A DNA stretch of 64,000 bases from Artemia franciscana (lineage: Eukaryota; Arthropoda; Branchiopoda; Anostraca; Artemiidae), in the NCBI RefSeq assembly GCF_032884065.1, contig NW_027063379.1, positions 1,179,869 through 1,243,868 on the forward strand, read 5' to 3'. Every line of letters starts with the position of its first letter. Position 1 is the stretch's first letter. A program made the position numbers and the translations under genes. Positions 32,573 through 44,364 of this stretch are shown here, in pieces. Below the pieces are notes generated by a model. The model saw only the letters and a list, made by a program, of their open reading frames with translations, ran no database searches and had not been told where the DNA came from.

Positions 32573-33563
32573 CTTTAAGTTTTTCTGGCCAAATAGTTTC
32601 ACATTTTCAAATTCTGATGCTAGCCATGGTATATACCGGTAAGAAGCTAATTTGAATAATTCTATAGAACAAATAAAAGAAGCACATGATACGTTTCCGG
32701 CTATTCTTTTAAAGAGATGTCAAGGATTCTTAAAAAGTTTATTTATTTGCGTTTTAGCAAGGAGAATATTTTCGTATTATTTGGCATAAAACAACTCGTC
32801 AAATAGTCAATCAATAAATCAATTACTCAGCGACTTTTTGAACAGATTTCTGTAATTAGGGAATAGGATACTGACTTTATTCAATTAAGTCCTTTAACAC
32901 AGAAACGTCAAACTAGAAAATCTGAGAAGTTCTTTTTAATCGATTTGACTTCTGAACAACTCATGTAAACTAGTGGGAGGAATATTTTTATTTAACCTCT
33001 TCTTAGTTTCTGAGTTTTGTCAAAGGCTCATAAGAGCTCCGAAGAAAACCAAGAGAAATGGCCAAGAATTTCCTACTTTCATTTTTGCTTTCTAATGTAG
33101 TTGTTTGGATTCTAAATCTACTTTTTGCATTCCATTTTTTATTTTAAAATCCTAATTATAATGCCTTTGAATTCTATTTCTTTAGCTTTTGATTTCTGAT
33201 TCAAATACATTTAGAGTCCAATCCTAATTCTTTCCCTCATAATCCTAATTTAACTTTAATATACTTTAATTTAATTTTTGCTTTAGAACCAATTTTCTTA
33301 TTTCACTGTCCATGTGGACTGAATAGTCCCAGGATGAAACCTCAAATTATGTCGATTTATATCAATTTTTTATTCATGTCAATCAATAGCACCTCAACTG
33401 GCTATACAAACCTTTTAAAAGAAGATTAGCTTTAGGGTATTAATGTTCTCGGTCTGGTCAGGAAATTTTTCCTCACTGGCAGAGCTTGCTGTTTCCTTTT
33501 CTTCTTTCCTTTCGTCAATTTTTAAGTTGTTTGAATACTCGTTAGAATCTTGCTTTGCTGCAA
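32573..33563 (-). CDS. Putative exon pair F-G (block D1)
   Basis: Module F (33563 down to 33477, 87 nt) follows an acceptor (gtgaatttcag) and ends at GCCA|GTGAGG; it codes VAAKQDSNEYSNNLKIDERK then EEKETASSA. Module G (32661 down to 32573, 89 nt) follows a strong pyrimidine-rich acceptor (ttcttttatttgttctatag) and ends AAAG|GTGTATG; it codes LFKLASYRYIPWLASEFENV then KLFGQKNLK. Phases match: F ends with one base of a codon and G begins with two. The pair is also intact in D2 (43376-44364), with few changes. First and last exons were not found. Protein family not recognised. Confidence 0.38.
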
Positions 33564-33899
33564 CTGAAATTCACATAAATTTCACTTCAAAAATTAATTC
33601 TCACATTTACAGAACAGTTTTCTATAACAGTATTATAAACAGTATTCTATAGTCCAGGACAGGTATCAATTAAATCCTTTAAGAAGAGTCTAGCCGTCAT
33701 GGACTGACAAAATAAGAAAAGTAAACATGGATTATTTGTGATAAATATAGTGATAAATATGTGATAAATATGGATTTTTTGTAGGGAACGAAATAAAGAA
33801 TTGTAATTATTTTTTGTTTTCTTTAATAGCGACAAAAAAGTCAATTCTTTTTTAATGGTTTTTGTGTGGATACTAAACTCGTCGGAGAAATAAATAAAA

Positions 33900-35090
33900 C
33901 TTGGAATTTCCGATCAAATAAGCCTCCTCTTAAATTGGTATGATAAACCCATCCACAATAACCTTATATGCCCCAGGACACAACTTACAGCCCTTTTCCA
34001 AATATTAGGGGACTGTGTCAACCTCAGAGAAATTGTTATATAAGACATGGACTTCATTTAACAAAAGGGCTATCTCAAAGTGTTGGCAAGATACATTTCG
34101 GGGGAAAGGGTGTTAGGAGGGCTAGTTGCCTTCTGATCACTTTTGACTCTTAAAAATAAAACAAAAAATTTCAAATCAAATGAGCCTCTATGAACGTTGA
34201 TATGACCACCCCATCGAAAATAACCTTATATGCCCCTAGGTCACAATTTAAAACTCCTCCCTAGATAGGTAGCATTGTCAGCCCCAGGAGCATTTTTATA
34301 TGTCACAGGGATTATTTTGAACAACGTTGCTCTCTCAAAATTTCCATTCGATATACTTGGGAAAAGAGGGCATGGAAGGACTGTTGCTCTTCAATCACTT
34401 TTGACTCATAAGATAGGGAAACTAGAACTTCCGATTTCTTATGAAACAAGCCTCCTTCAAAGTTGATATGATCACCCCTTCTAAAATAACCTAATATACC
34501 CCCAGGGCAAAATTTATAGCCCTTTCCCGTAACCTTTGGGGTCCAGTGTAAACCACAAAGGCAGTGTTATATGACAAGTGGACTATTTTTAACAAAAAAA
34601 AAACTATCTCAAATTTCTGATCAGATATATTTGGGGGAAAGGATGCTAGAGGGGCTAGCTGCACTTTAATCGATTTAGCAAAGAAAACTTTTAATATCCA
34701 ATCAGCCTCTTCCAGCGTATATATCACCACCCCTTCAAAAATAACATTATATACACCTGGGGCAAAACTTACAACCATTGTCCCCCAAGCCCCAGGGGCC
34801 TATTGCCCTCCAATCACTTTTGACTCTTAAAAAGAAAACTAGAATTTTAAATTATCAATCAAACGACCATCCTCCAAAGTTGAAATGATCACCTCTTCCA
34901 TAATAACTATAGGCCCCAAGGCGAAAATGGCAGCCCTATCCCCCACTCTCTGGGGGGGCTGTTAAAGCCCAAGAGGCATGGTTATATGACACATAGACTA
35001 TCTGCGAGAAAGAGGGCATGGGCGCCTGTAACCCTCCAATAAATTTTAACTCTAAAAAAATTAAACTGGAATAATTAAATATAACTTTGG
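33900..35090. repeat. Array of diverged monomers, about 160-280 bp
   Basis: The phrase 'aataaccttatatgcccc' and variants occur near 33957, 34208, 34486, 34740 and 34897, each with 'aatcacttttgactcttaaa' and 'gggctagttgcc' relatives. Spacing varies, so it is an old array. Related arrays are at 44.7-45.1 plus 46.9-47.6 kb and 60.8-61.6 kb. Confidence 0.7.
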
Positions 35091-35211
35091 CTTAAATATA
35101 AAACATTTCAAAGTTCTGTTTTTACAAGGGATCAGACGAAAAGCAAAACAATCAAAAGTTGCAGCCCTCTTCATATGTTGAGCAATATTTTTTCCTTTTT
35201 AATTCTATATA

Positions 35212-35217
35212 TTTATT
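35212..35217 (-). terminator. AATAAA polyadenylation signal after module E
   Basis: AATAAA on the minus strand, about 134 nt after the stop of module E. It is conserved at 47772-47777 in the second copy. Confidence 0.35.
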
Positions 35218-35350
35218 GATTTTTAAGACAAAACTGAGTAGTCAAATGCAATATCAAAGAGAAAAGTGTGGACGTAGCTAAATGGTGGTATGCCTCACCC
35301 TCCTGTTCCACTTAAAACTGTTCCATATTTTAGCAAGACTTTTCATCTAT

Positions 35351-36087
35351 CTATCTTTTGTCTGTGGAGCATAGGGGTTTCTGCTTGCAAAAATCAGACA
35401 CAACAAAAAGTGGAAATTCACGTTTATCATTGGTAAAATATTTACCCTGAAAAATGAATCAAATGAAAAGTATTATATACACAAGAGCTACACTCCATGT
35501 AGGATTATTATTCAAATTTTTAACATTTGAAAGAGCTTTTTTGCGAATATTCATCACAGTCACTAATTTTAAACTGGATATATTCAAGGCTAAACACAAG
35601 CAGCATTAGAACGGATTAAACAATGGGGAAAAAATAACAGAAAAATATGTTATTAAAGCAATAAATGAGTTTATCAGGAAAAGCGAGTACACTGTCAGGG
35701 TAAGATGTTTTATTTTGAAAACTAGCATATATTAAGTAATTCATTAACCACAGAAATGACTTTACAACCCCCTTCCCTCCTTAGTGTGCTTATATATACC
35801 CTGAATTTCATATATGCAATACATTTTCTATTATTTTGAAAAATATTAGAAAAATTTGTGTTATAAACAGTTATAACGAAATCTCGACAATATAGACATT
35901 ACGCTACCGACCCCTGTAAGTAATTACAGATCTCGTTAAGTGAAAGTATAAAACGTCCCTAAAAGTCTTATTATTTCAAAATATAATTTTTACTAAAATT
36001 GGACAATTGACCAGGTTTAGTAATACTTCCAGATACATTAATTTTGAACTCAATATTTTAAACACAAGTTTCACTGAGTCATAATCT

Positions 36088-36154
<67 letters not shown>

Positions 36155-36281
36155 GAGCCTTTTTTCTTGATGGGATCATTCTGAATCCCACAAATAAAAG
36201 GAGTATAGTATCCATCAGTGTCTTTGAAACTTTGTGCGTAAGTGAATGACTCTGTGGACCTTACTCCCATGAGAACCGTGA
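35351..36281 (-). CDS. Putative 3' exons B-E of an unrecognised gene (block D1)
   Basis: Module B (36281 down to 36154, 128 nt): acceptor tttattttttcag, donor GGCTCT|GTAAAA. Codes TVLMGVRSTESFTYAQSFKD, then TDGYYTPFICGIQNDPIKKK, then GS. Module E (35446 down to 35351): acceptor gattcatttttcag; codes GKYFTNDKREFPLFVVSDFC, then KQKPLCSTDKR and TAG. B ends and E begins at a codon boundary, so splicing the 707-nt intron keeps the frame, and an AATAAA follows. The same pair is intact at 47911-48843 and broken at 26.7-27.5 and 62.1 kb. Earlier exons are not located. Function unknown. It could also be a conserved repeat that happens to be open, but the pattern of intact and broken copies argues for a gene. 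Confidence 0.45.
36089..36151. repeat. 63-base poly(T) tract
   Basis: An uninterrupted T-run directly beside the donor site of module B. On the minus strand the intron therefore starts GT followed by a long A-run. Copy 1 of the block has only a short T-run here. Confidence 0.95.
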
Positions 36282-37227
36282 CTGAAAAAATAAACTTTAA
36301 AATGTCTTGTAAATTATACGGTAAGGATGTTTTCTTTGAAGATCTTATAATTGACCCAATGGATGGAGATATGTGAAGCTATGATATACATTATCACAAT
36401 TTAAAGACTGTGATTTTTTTTTTAATAAAGAGTGATTTCTCAGACTGAATAAAATGGTTGACAGCTATGAATATAAAACCAGATGTAAAAAAAAAATGTT
36501 TGACAACTTTAAAAGATGGGATAAAACTAGACATATCATTGTCAAAGGGAATATGAAAGTATTGTGCAGAACGAAAAGAGGAGCATCAAGTAAAAGGTTA
36601 AGAAATGTATTTACTAATAGAGGTGGTAAATGAAAGAGGAACGAGGTGTAGAGGGGGCTAGGAATAGAGAGAAAAACAGAAGGATGATGTAAGAGATAGA
36701 ATAGAAGATATTTGCGATTATTTGGATCTTGCTTTCGCAAAATATTCATTTAGTATTTTAGTGTAATTTTCTATTTAGTTTATTAATCAGAAAGGAAACC
36801 AAACCATTAATTTTTATATATTCTTCTTTATCTAGGAGTCTTTTGAAAGCTCACATGAACGATTTGCCAAAATCCCTAATTTCAAATCAACAAGTAAATC
36901 AATTAAAATATTCTGTTTCTCAATCCAATAATGGAGCTCAAACCCCAACCACATAACCCAAAGAAAATATTTAAAGAAATAAGCTAATGTCAAAAATTTC
37001 CTTCAGTGATTTTCTGCAGATGAAAATTCCGTAGAGAGGAGGGTCCCAAAGGGAATATCCGGTGAAGGGGCGGGGTTTTCCAGCGGAATTTTCTTACGGA
37101 AAAGATTTTCCGCAAAACAGATTTTGCTTCTTTTTTTTTTGTTCGATTTTTTGTTGTAATTTTTTTTTACAGTAGATTGGTGGAGATCGCAGTTGAAACA
37201 TACAATTTTACTGTTATAAAAATGCAA

Positions 37228-37770
37228 AACAAATTGTGAAAATATAATTAGATAGATGAAAAAAATAAATTCTAGGCTATTGATTATTAACAAAACTGAA
37301 TCGTAAGGTTCAATCCCTTCAAAAACGACAGCAATCAATCAGTGGATCAATATTTAAAAAAACGAGAGCTAAGAGCTCATATGGTATGAGCTCTAGCAAA
37401 ATTCTAAGAATCAATAGATTGATATAAAAGGAAAATCAGAGGCTGTATGCCCGTTGGGATTTAAAATAATAGCTCTGAGCCACGATGCCCTTCTAAATAT
37501 GAAAATTCATTGAGATCCGATCACCCACTCGTGAGTTAAATATACCTATTTTTTTCTAATTTTCCTCTCCCTTCAGCCCCCCAGATGGTCGAATCGGGGA
37601 ATACAACTTTGTACAGCTTTAATCTAAAAAACGGTAAACAAATTGTGAAAATATAATTTGATAGATGGATAAAATAGATTCTAGACTATTGATTATTAAC
37701 AAAACTGACTCGTTAGGTTCAAGCACTTCAAAAAAGACAATCAATTAGTGGATCAATATTTAAAAAAAAA
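37228..37770. repeat. 133-bp direct repeats flanking element E2
   Basis: 37228-37360 and 37637-37770 are near-identical (aacaaattgtgaaaatataa ... gtggatcaatatttaaaa), with element E2 between them. D2 has the sequence once (about 49769-49899). Confidence 0.8.
37361..37612 (+). mobile_element. Double-hairpin element E2, single-monomer form
   Basis: Begins gagctaagagctcatatgg with the 5' hairpin (GAGCTCATA-tgg-TATGAGCTC) and holds one monomer ending at 'cagatggtcgaatcggg'. It lacks the 3' hairpin end found in E1 and E4. Confidence 0.65.
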
Positions 37771-37772
37771 AC

Positions 37773-38380
37773 TACAACGGTAATTAAGGGTCATTAGAAT
37801 TATATCAGAGTATACGCAGACATACAGAGTATATAAAGACGCTTTAAAAACAACTAAAGACTTGTTAAAACCTTGTTTGTCATGTAAATCAATTCAGGTA
37901 TAATCAGGTAAATCATCTATATAATCAGGTAAATCAAGTATGTAAAATCAATAAGGCCTCCCCCCTTATTGATTTTAATTAATATTGAGAAATGAACGCT
38001 CTTAGAATCTAACAGCAATTTGGTGCGGGGGGGGGGGTGTCCTAGGAAAAAAAAATCAAACTATCCTGAGATGACCAAAAAAAAACACCGATTAATTTTA
38101 TTACAGTATCTTTATTACTGCCCCGCCTTTTGAATATGTTGGGAAAAATATATGCTGAACCTATAGAGAAAACGCGTCAAATGAAAGTAAAAAACAGCTC
38201 AGTTTTGAAAAGAAACCGAGACGAGTTTTAAAATTTACTCCCCCCTCCAGCCTCCAAATTGTTTTAAATTGAAAAAACAGCACTGTATTAAAAATTGGAT
38301 CTCGTTCACTGTTTTATCGAATTTTAAGATCAAATCCAAAAGGCATAGGCAACTCTTCAGGTAGTACTGAATCTTTGCTA
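37773..38380. other. No gene seen
   Basis: AT-rich with repeated 'aatcaggtaaatca' units near 37900-37945 and a G-run at 38026. Nothing else is supported. Confidence 0.35.
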
Positions 38381-38940
38381 GGTAATTTGCTACTCTTTAC
38401 GAGTCAAGTGATCCACATTCATTACCCCATATGTTCTTGAAGGTCCTGGACGCTTAGGGGATGGGGAGAAGTAGGTGATGCTTGAGGCCAGTAACGATTC
38501 GTCTCTAGTGTTTGCAGACTGAACAGATTTAAAGCCTGTACAACATCATTCATTTCTCAACTGATTTTCAGCAAAGAATTTCCAGTCTATTTCTTTTGAA
38601 GTGGGACGCTCTTCTTGCTTTCTGGAAACGGCCTCAGCAAGCAATTGGTAAAGCTTTTGGGCATCATTTATTATCGCGAAAGTTTCAGTTTCCGTTGCTA
38701 CCACATCTCAAATATTTTAACTTGTCCATTTCCAAGTATCCATTTTTGGGTTAGGTTGTTGAGGCACGTCTTGCCTCTTTGATAATGGGACCCAACCATT
38801 TCTTTAAATTAAGAGCAGCAATACTAGATCGTATAGGATAGTTTTGAAACATTGCCGAGGTTGGCTAGGACAGCAAAACTTTTACTGGGGAATAAAAAAC
38901 CTTAGGTGCAATCTTTGCGATATCAATTTGGAGAGGGGGG
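38380..38940 (-). pseudogene. Unrecognised coding remnant, D1 only
   Basis: On the minus strand, one open run (38701 down to 38546) codes VATETETFAIINDAQKLYQL then LAEAVSRKQEERPTSKEIDW and KFFAENQLRNE-stop. Upstream in another frame lies NYPIRSSIAALNLKKWLGPI then IKEARRAS. Downstream lies SPSPKRPGPSRTYGV. The composition is clearly protein-like, with at least two frame breaks. The D2 copy lacks the region. Family unknown; possibly a retrocopy or element ORF. Confidence 0.4.
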
Positions 38941-39900
38941 ATTCAAAAGGTCCGTGACCTAGAGTGTTTAACATCATAGGAGCTTTACTTTGAGCCCAGG
39001 AGATAATGAAGGTAAAACTCAAATAACTAGAATTTTATTGATTTTTTTTATGTCACATCAAATTACACCGCATGCGAAAGCTACTACACAAAATCCGAAT
39101 AGGATCAAAAAATATAAAATCTATAAACCTGAATTTAAAAGTGTTTATGGACCCAGAATGTGAGGCGCTTGCGTATTCTTAGACTAACATATTCCTGTCC
39201 ATTTCCCTCTTCACTGGGAGGACCTTCTGATTCGTCTACCAATACTTTCTCATATGTCCCTACTTTACTTACTACACGGAATTGTTATTATGTTTCAAAA
39301 ACGTTGGTTTTAAATTACTCTATTTGAAAAACCAGAAAAGGGTTCTGGATCTGTTTAATGATTTATTTCCTATAATAGAACTACTTCCTAGAACGAACCC
39401 TTCCAGATGTCTTGAATATATGTAAAAAATTCAAAATTCTGAGCCTTTTGGTTTGATATTTATTTATTTATTTACTTAAGCCCCACCCCCCCCCCTCCCC
39501 AGTCTTCAGGTTTTTATTAATCTTATTAAAATTGACATCCCTTTTCCATGCATATTTTTGCATCAATGTTATCAGGGGGACTCTCTTAGGCCCCTCTTAG
39601 ATCTTAGATCTGCTTCTTCTGTTTCTTATTTCTGGTTCCTTTCCCTTCAGCTAAACATAACCCCGTCTCTCTCAATAAATTGTATTGTTCCTTTGTACCA
39701 GCTAATGTTTGCTTTTCAATATCATAACTTATTTTTAAAATCTAAATCCCCATGCCTCCAGCTCGGGGTAGCTTTCTCACCTTCCTCCTTAAATTGCTAC
39801 CATACATTGTTCATTCAAATTTTTACTTTTTGGTACTGCTTTTATACATTCCACGCGTGTTTTTACCTTTCAAAATTTGATGTTCACTGCTCAAACCTCC
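38941..39900. other. No gene supported
   Basis: A 139-residue frame (39558-39977) is open but Phe/Leu/Ser/Tyr-rich, from T/C-rich DNA, and is not conserved at 62.9-63.0 kb where its last part recurs. A 'ttatttattta' run lies at 39460. Confidence 0.35.
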
Positions 39901-40600
39901 CTCCCACCCAATGGCCGAACTACCTTATTTCTCCTTTATTTAAAGCTAAGCTTTCCCAGACGAATTTATACCTTTAATTAGGGCCTATTTCAGCTCCAAT
40001 TACACCGTTTAGGTAATAGCAAGAATAGTGATAGCAGATTTTTGCCAACCTGATTTTTGCAGATTTTTCTTCGGGTCATTACCAACACCAGGTAGGCTCT
40101 CATGGCAACTTTTGACAGTTGCTCCAAACTGGGAAAACACAGATCTTGAAAATTTTTCACGTAAAACAATATCATTGACATTAGTACATACACTTTTGGT
40201 TATGGCCAATCAAACTTTTGGATTAAAAATAAGGCTTCTGTTTTCAAAGCTTTAATGCCTAACACTGGAATTAAGAAAAAATTAATGTTTTTGAATTTGG
40301 TTTCAGTTATAAGTTTTAGTTTTGTTTAAAATCATACTTAAATATTCAATTTTGTTCAAAAAGTTATTTTAAATTGTAATATTGTTTTAAATATAATTTA
40401 ACTGATGTGTTTCTTTCCGTTGTTTTACTTCAAAACCTCTTCTTCTTTTCTCTCTTTCATAACATAATTTGAACTATGGAATCTGAACCTTCCTGAATAA
40501 AGTTAATATCCTTAGGCAAAGCTGGCAAAAGTCTTTTTCTTTTAAAGCATCAGGACAAGAAATATGTTAAAGAATTTTCAGGAAAAAACTCGCATCTTAC

Positions 40601-40650
40601 CCTTAACATAAGACGATACTCATCATCTATGGTTTCAACTGACTCAAACT
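40601..40650 (-). CDS. Putative exon A (block D1)
   Basis: A 50-nt module (40650 down to 40601) ending TTAAGG|GTAAGA, a near-consensus donor. Codes FESVETIDDEYRLMLR. It lies 20-40 nt after a pyrimidine-rich stretch, and the acceptor would be aataag. Two stop codons lie just upstream in frame, so it can only be an exon if spliced there. Its D2 copy (53012-53061) is equally open with an equally good donor. Confidence 0.28.
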
Positions 40651-42060
40651 CTTATTATCCATGGTCAAGCCCGGCGAAGGAGAAATAGAAGCTATAACTG
40701 TCTTGTCGTCTTACTGAAAAATAAGATATTCTTAATTATATTCAAAGTTCACTTTTTACCAGGCATTGATAGAACATTTTACAAGGTAATAATCATTAAA
40801 GAGATTACACTAATTTTTTTATGCTTATATAAAAGGAGCAATTCTCAAGACAAGCTATATCATTTAACTGCAACAACGTGAAGTCTCTAGGAATAAGAAA
40901 GAGAAATTATAATTTATGAAAATGTGTCAATTTTGTACAAACCTGTGCCTTCAGGCACAAGGATATGTGTCAAGAGTGTGTTTCCGAAAGAATTGGCGGA
41001 AGGGGGGCTATTGAACAATTTGGGAAATGTTTGACTATAGCTTTTGCAGAAAAAAATTATAAATTTTGTAATATAATGAGAAAAAAAAACAAAGAATCGA
41101 CAGTTAATTCTGCAAATTTGACATGGCCCTTCAAATTTGAAGTTTGCAAAATTCTTATTAAAAGTTGAACAGCAAAAAGTGAATATTAACAAAAAACTAT
41201 ATACATTTACTGCTTTAAGAAAACTATAAAACAAACACAGCAAGAAAACAAGTAGTATATGCAACAAACTATAGAGATTATAGATCGAATTTTGAAAGCA
41301 TATAACACCCAGATAAAGAGTGATCGAGGATTAAAAAAATTATAGTAGGTGTGGAATTTTTACTTTCCTTTTAAAGGAAGTGACATCTATTTACTTGAAA
41401 AGATGGATTAGGGTAAATGCTATTGAAATATTTACAATATAAATGATATCACAGAGAAAAGGAAAATGTTGATAAAATAACATTGGCTCTAGCAACAACT
41501 GATTTTAATTATTAAGGTTTGAGTTGAAGCAACAAGAAATATGGATTTTGTATTAAGACATCATACTCACTCGTTAGTTTTATCCAAACGATACTAGCAA
41601 AAAGTTGTGATGGCACATTAGGATTGGAAATACAACAGATCAGTCATTTATATCAATTTGATATTGCCATCTATATTCTTTAAAAAAAACATTCATCTCA
41701 AACATAGGTAGCGCTGACTGGAAAATAATGGCTGGTAAAATCATATGATTTATTCTTATATTTTATAGTTCATAATTTAATACGAAATATTCAGTTTTGT
41801 TCAAAAATTTGGTATATCTGATTCGTTGTACCCACAATGTTTTATACAGACTTGGCAAAAAAAAAAAATAATAGTCTATTGTGGCAACCAAAAAAAAAAT
41901 TACAATATCATCAGTGAATACTAATTGGATATTTCAATTTCAATTTATATGTACTTAAAATCGAATATAATACACACATTCCGTATATACTATAAGGAAT
42001 GAATCAATTAAGAGTAAGAAAAAAACTAGATCTACGTTGCAAGGCCAACGTGAGGTGATA

Positions 42061-42152
42061 CGGCAACCGTGTTGCGAGAGCAAAAACCGAAAGTGTTGCG
42101 AGACAAAACAAAACTAAAGTGTTGCGAGAGCACTCGCAACACTTTGGTTTTG
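42061..42152. repeat. GTGTTGCGAG repeats with a hairpin
   Basis: 'gtgttgcgaga' occurs three times (42069, 42093, 42119) and then inverts. 42109-42128 pairs with 42133-42152 (19 of 20 bases, four-base loop). Confidence 0.85.
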
Positions 42153-42194
42153 CTGCCTCGCTTCGATTAAACGCTGAAGTTGTTAAGTTGTTAA

Positions 42195-42875
42195 ATCCCT
42201 TACATTTCTTACCACTGAGACCAAATTGGTCTTACCATCAAATATACAGGAAACAAATAATAGGTACACAAACTAGAACCATATTTTTGTATAGCCTACT
42301 GTTTGAAATACGGTCAGTCAGTTGGGTACCCAAAACAATCTATTGGCAATTTCTCTGGAAAGCATCTTAAAATCTTCCTGTTTTTAGAAGCACCTATACT
42401 TCAGAACCATACTTAACTCTATCATCAATTTAGCTTCCAATATTCTAATCTGGGCTTGAAGACTTTTCTTCATATCCTGTCAAACTTTTTTCAACTGTGG
42501 AAAAATATCCTGGGACTTAGGTATTCAGCTTTTAATATCTTCAATACACCCACCATTTTTACTATTAATACTACCTAGGTCAATTAAGCTGTCTGCTTGA
42601 TCAATGTTTCGTTACCCAATGTCACCTGTTCATTTTGACTTACTCCTAGCCTTAGCAACCTAGTCTACTAAACATTAATTTTCAAACCTAATGTAGCACC
42701 CTGAACTTGCAAAACGTCAAGAAGCTCATTCATTTTCCTCATACTTTCATCTAGGATGCTGAAATCATCAACAAAATCTAACTCCAAAAATTTTTACTTC
42801 CCCCATTGGTTCCATGTTTTACATGAGCCTTTGCTTATCTCCTTAGGCCCAAGTCCATCAAAATAATCTATCCAA
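42195..42875 (-). mobile_element. Decayed LINE reverse transcriptase (RTE-like), minus strand
   Basis: Reading down the minus strand: LDFVDDFSILDESMRKMNEL (near 42785, FVDD being the catalytic box), then LLDVLQVQGATLGLKINV to a stop at 42668. Then NEQVTLGNETLIKQTA, and finally RLFWVPN-stop-LTDRISNSRLYKNMV (about 42270-42330), a typical C-terminal motif of this class. It has many stops and ends just left of the D2 boundary. Confidence 0.7.
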
Positions 42876-43375
42876 ATAGGCAGAGCAAAACCGGGACAGA
42901 CAGACAGGCCGATAGACCGACCGACAGAATTTGCGATCGCTATATGTCACTTGGTTAATACCAAGTGCCATAAAAACCAATTACAAAAAAAATTACTTTC
43001 GTCCCTACCCAAACCACAAATCCACCACCTTTTCAAGGGGAGAGGCGTACACCCCTTGCCCCCCCCCCCCTCCCTGTCTGGATCCATCACTGCTTCTGAG
43101 GTCCCTTACTCAAAACGTATCCAAAATTTTTATTTTGAGATTAAAGGCTCGGAGAATATATTATTACCGTATCAAATACGGTATGTTACATAATGTAAAT
43201 TCCACAGGAAAACCCTTATGAAAACGAAACAATAGAAACTTATATTTAACTTGAGAACAAAATGAGAATAGTTGAACAAACAAGCTAGCTTAACAATAGA
43301 ACTTGCTCAGTTTGACAACTCAACAATTTGTTCAATAGCTTTTTCCGATTTCTTTTAGGGAAATGCCACATACAC

Positions 43376-44364
43376 CTTTAAGTTTTTCTGACCAAATAGT
43401 TTCACATTTTCAAATTCTGATGCTAACCATGGTATATACCGGTAAGAAGCTAATTTGAAGAATTCTATAGAACAAATAAAAAAAGCACATGATACGTTTC
43501 CAGCTATTCTTTTAAAGAGATGTCAAGGATTCTTAAAAAGTTTATTTATTTGCGTTTTAGCAAGGAGAATATTTTCGTATTATTTGGCATAAAACAACTC
43601 GTCAAATAGTCAATCAATAAATCAATTACTCTGCGACTTTTTGAACAGATTTCTGTAATTAGGGAATAGGATACTGACTTTATTCAATTAAGTCCTTTAA
43701 CACAGAAACGTCAAACTAGAAAATCTGAGAAGTTCTTTTTAATCGATTTGACTTCTGAACAACTCATGTAAACTAGTGGAAGGAATATTTTTATTTAACC
43801 TCTTCTTAGTTTCTGAGTTTTGTCAAAGGCTCATAAGAGCCCGAACAAAACCAAGAGAAATGGCCAAGAATTTCCTACTTTCATTTTTGCTTTCTAATGT
43901 AGTTGTTTGGATTCTATATCTACTTTTTGCATTCCATTTTTATTTTAAAATCCTAATTATAATGCCTTTAAAGTCAATTTCTTTAGCTTTTGATTTCTGA
44001 TTCAAATACATTTAGAGTTCAATCCTAATTCTTTCCCTCAAATCCTAATTTAACTTTAATATACTCTAATTTAATTTTTGCTTTAGAACCAATTTTCTTA
44101 TTTCATTGTCCATGTGGACTGAATAGTCCCAGGATGGAACCTCAAATTATGTCGATTTATATCAATTTTTTTATTCATTTCAATCAATAGCACCTCAACT
44201 GGCTATAAAAACCTTTTAAAAGAAGATTAGCTTTAGGGTATTAATGTTCTAGGTCTGGTCAGGAAATTTTTCCTCACTGGCAGAGCTTGCTATTTCCTTT
44301 TCTTCTTTCCTTTCGTCAGTTTTTAAGTTGTTTGAATACTCGTTAGAATCTTGCTTTGCTGCAA
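43376..44364 (-). CDS. Putative exon pair F-G (block D2)
   Basis: Module F is 44364 down to 44278 and module G is 43464 down to 43376, with the same lengths (87 and 89 nt), splice sites and phases as in D1. Differences seen: two amino-acid changes in F (I to T, T to I) and one in G (L to F), plus two silent changes in G. Beyond the donor of F, the D2 sequence has a stop that D1 lacks, which fits that part being intron. Confidence 0.38.

Larger units (their letters stand above)
32114..42000. repeat. Segmental duplication, copy D1
   Basis: Matches 42885-54560 in the same orientation (offset about 10.8 kb), with insertions and deletions. It contains the 3' end of the double-hairpin element at its left edge, exon-like modules F and G, the monomer repeat region, modules B and E, element E2 and module A. 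D1 alone holds 37.8-39.9 kb. Confidence 0.85.

Noticed and set aside
36079..36270. 63-aa minus-strand ORF ending in a poly-lysine run
   Set aside because: The lysines are the poly(T) tract read on the other strand. The real content is module B, which ends at the donor before that tract.
37003..37338. Minus-strand 111-aa ORF as a candidate exon before module B (a GTAAGA donor in a fitting phase)
   Set aside because: The region before the donor is A-rich without a proper acceptor. The D2 copy has a stop and a deletion, and copy 1 lacks the donor.
39558..39977. 139-aa ORF on the plus strand
   Set aside because: T/C-rich low-complexity composition and no conservation of the frame in the block copy at 63 kb.
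40009..40209. Minus-strand 66-aa ORF (SVFSQFGATVKSCHESLPGV) as a further exon of the minus-strand gene
   Set aside because: The related sequence at 63.09-63.20 kb has a one-base loss that breaks the frame, and the splice sites are ambiguous.
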